A DNA stretch of 64,000 nt from Euleptes europaea (Eukaryota; Chordata; Lepidosauria; Squamata; Sphaerodactylidae): assembly GCF_029931775.1 (NCBI RefSeq), contig NC_079322.1, positions 78,987,326 through 79,051,325 on the forward strand. Reading direction: 5' to 3'. Below the pieces are notes generated by a model. The model was not told the DNA's origin and did no database searches. It was given only the letters and a program-made list of their open reading frames with translations. The first letter of the stretch is position 1. Every line of letters begins with the position of its first letter. The position numbers and the translations under genes were made by a program. Shown here piece by piece: positions 63,300-64,000 of the stretch.

Positions 63300-63612
63300 A
63301 CCAGCATGGTGTAGTGGTTAAGACCGGTGATTTGGAGCGGTGGACTCTGATCCAGAGGACCGGGTTCGATTCCCCACTCCTCCACATGAGCGGCGGAGGC
63401 TAATCTGGTGAACCGGGTTTGATCCCCCACATTCCTCTACATGAAGCCAGCTGGGTGACCTTGGGCTAGTCATAGCTCTTTTAATGATCTCTCAGCCCCA
63501 CCTACCTCACAGGGTGTCTGTTGTGGGGAAGGGAAGGGAAGGTGATCGTGAGCTGTTTGATTCTTCCTTAAAGGTAGAGAAAGTCGGCATATTAAAAACC
63601 AACTCTTCTTCC
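63300..63612 (+). repeat. tRNA-headed SINE, family B (full length)
   Basis: CCAGCATGGTGTAGTGGTTA to TAAAAACCAACTCTTCTTCC, with both middle segments present. A good reference copy. Confidence 0.88.
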
Positions 63613-63854
63613 TTTCCCAGTGTTCAGTCAGCCTTCTCTGCTTTTAACCGTGGTCCAGTGTTGTGTCTTCCCTGCTGCCCATGAGTCACACTTTAATTAG
63701 GGTGGTTAAGATGGGTGTTATGGGTATTATTCACAGCCAGTGACATTAGTGCATACTGAATGCTGAAGCATAGTTCAACACCGGCAAAAGGCGGGAGAAT
63801 TCCTGTCAGGGAAGGAGCACTGTGTGCAGAGGCTGGGCCTAAGAGACTGGCACC

Positions 63855-64000
63855 ATTATTGGTTCTTGTAGGTTATCCGGGCTGAGTAACCGTGGTCTTA
63901 GTATTTTCTTTCCTGACGTTTCGCCAGCAGCTGTGGCAAGCATCTTCAGAGGAGTAACACTGAAGGACAGTGTGTCTTCAGTGTTACTCCTCTGAAGATG
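63855..64000. mobile_element. Penelope-like inverted element (family 1), cut by the window edge
   Basis: TTGGTTCTTGTAGGTTATCC start. The left arm core (GACGTTTC ... CTTCAG) is followed at about 63975 by the beginning of an inverted second arm (GTGTTACTCCTCTGAAGATG). Confidence 0.75.

Overview
The window looks like vertebrate nuclear DNA, most likely from a squamate reptile (lizard grade; a gecko-like lizard is possible but unproven). The repeat mix points there: many CR1 LINE 3' ends, L2 and L1-like pieces, a BovB/RTE end, tRNA-headed SINEs with BovB-type tails (Sauria type), 5S-rRNA-headed SINEs, hAT-type MITEs and Penelope-like pieces. No bacterial, CRISPR or viral gene layout is present.

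The host genes form a tandem array on the + strand. Three complete genes and the start of a fourth share one design: a tiny first coding exon in a CpG island, an exon with a DUF3669 (HUB-1 type) coiled-coil domain, a 127-bp KRAB-A exon, two acidic linker exons, and one last exon with all the C2H2 zinc fingers. Splice phases are 0, 0, 1, 1, 1 throughout, and the joined exons give open frames of 559 aa (gene A, 7103-19112, 5 fingers), 553 aa (gene B, 23549-36174, 6 fingers) and 679 aa (gene C, 41599-54967, 9 fingers). Gene D shows its DUF3669 exon (62540-62929) and runs off the right edge. The family is that of human ZNF282, ZNF398, ZNF212, ZNF746 and ZNF777 (cluster at 7q36.1): DNA-binding regulators in the nucleus. 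One-to-one orthology cannot be settled here, so no symbols are given.

Layout: 1-6.7 kb is repeats plus a doubtful minus-strand exon (3.35-3.7 kb). Gene A follows, with a 3' flank to about 20.4 kb. Repeats and an L1-like tail lead to the CpG island of gene B, which carries a perfect 102-bp palindrome just upstream of the start codon. Gene B introns hold CR1, SINE, MITE and LTR-like fossils. A locally duplicated CR1 block leads into the very G-rich CpG island of gene C, whose 3' end has an AATAAA. Another SINE/CR1 field leads to a CpG island at 57.7-58.5 kb, the likely promoter of gene D.

The points most worth a second look are the 102-bp palindrome at gene B, inverted Penelope-like elements with 13-bp target duplications and hammerhead-like cores, a 119-bp insert ending in a perfect 58-bp palindrome, and signs that genes A+B and C+D arose by duplication of a two-gene block.
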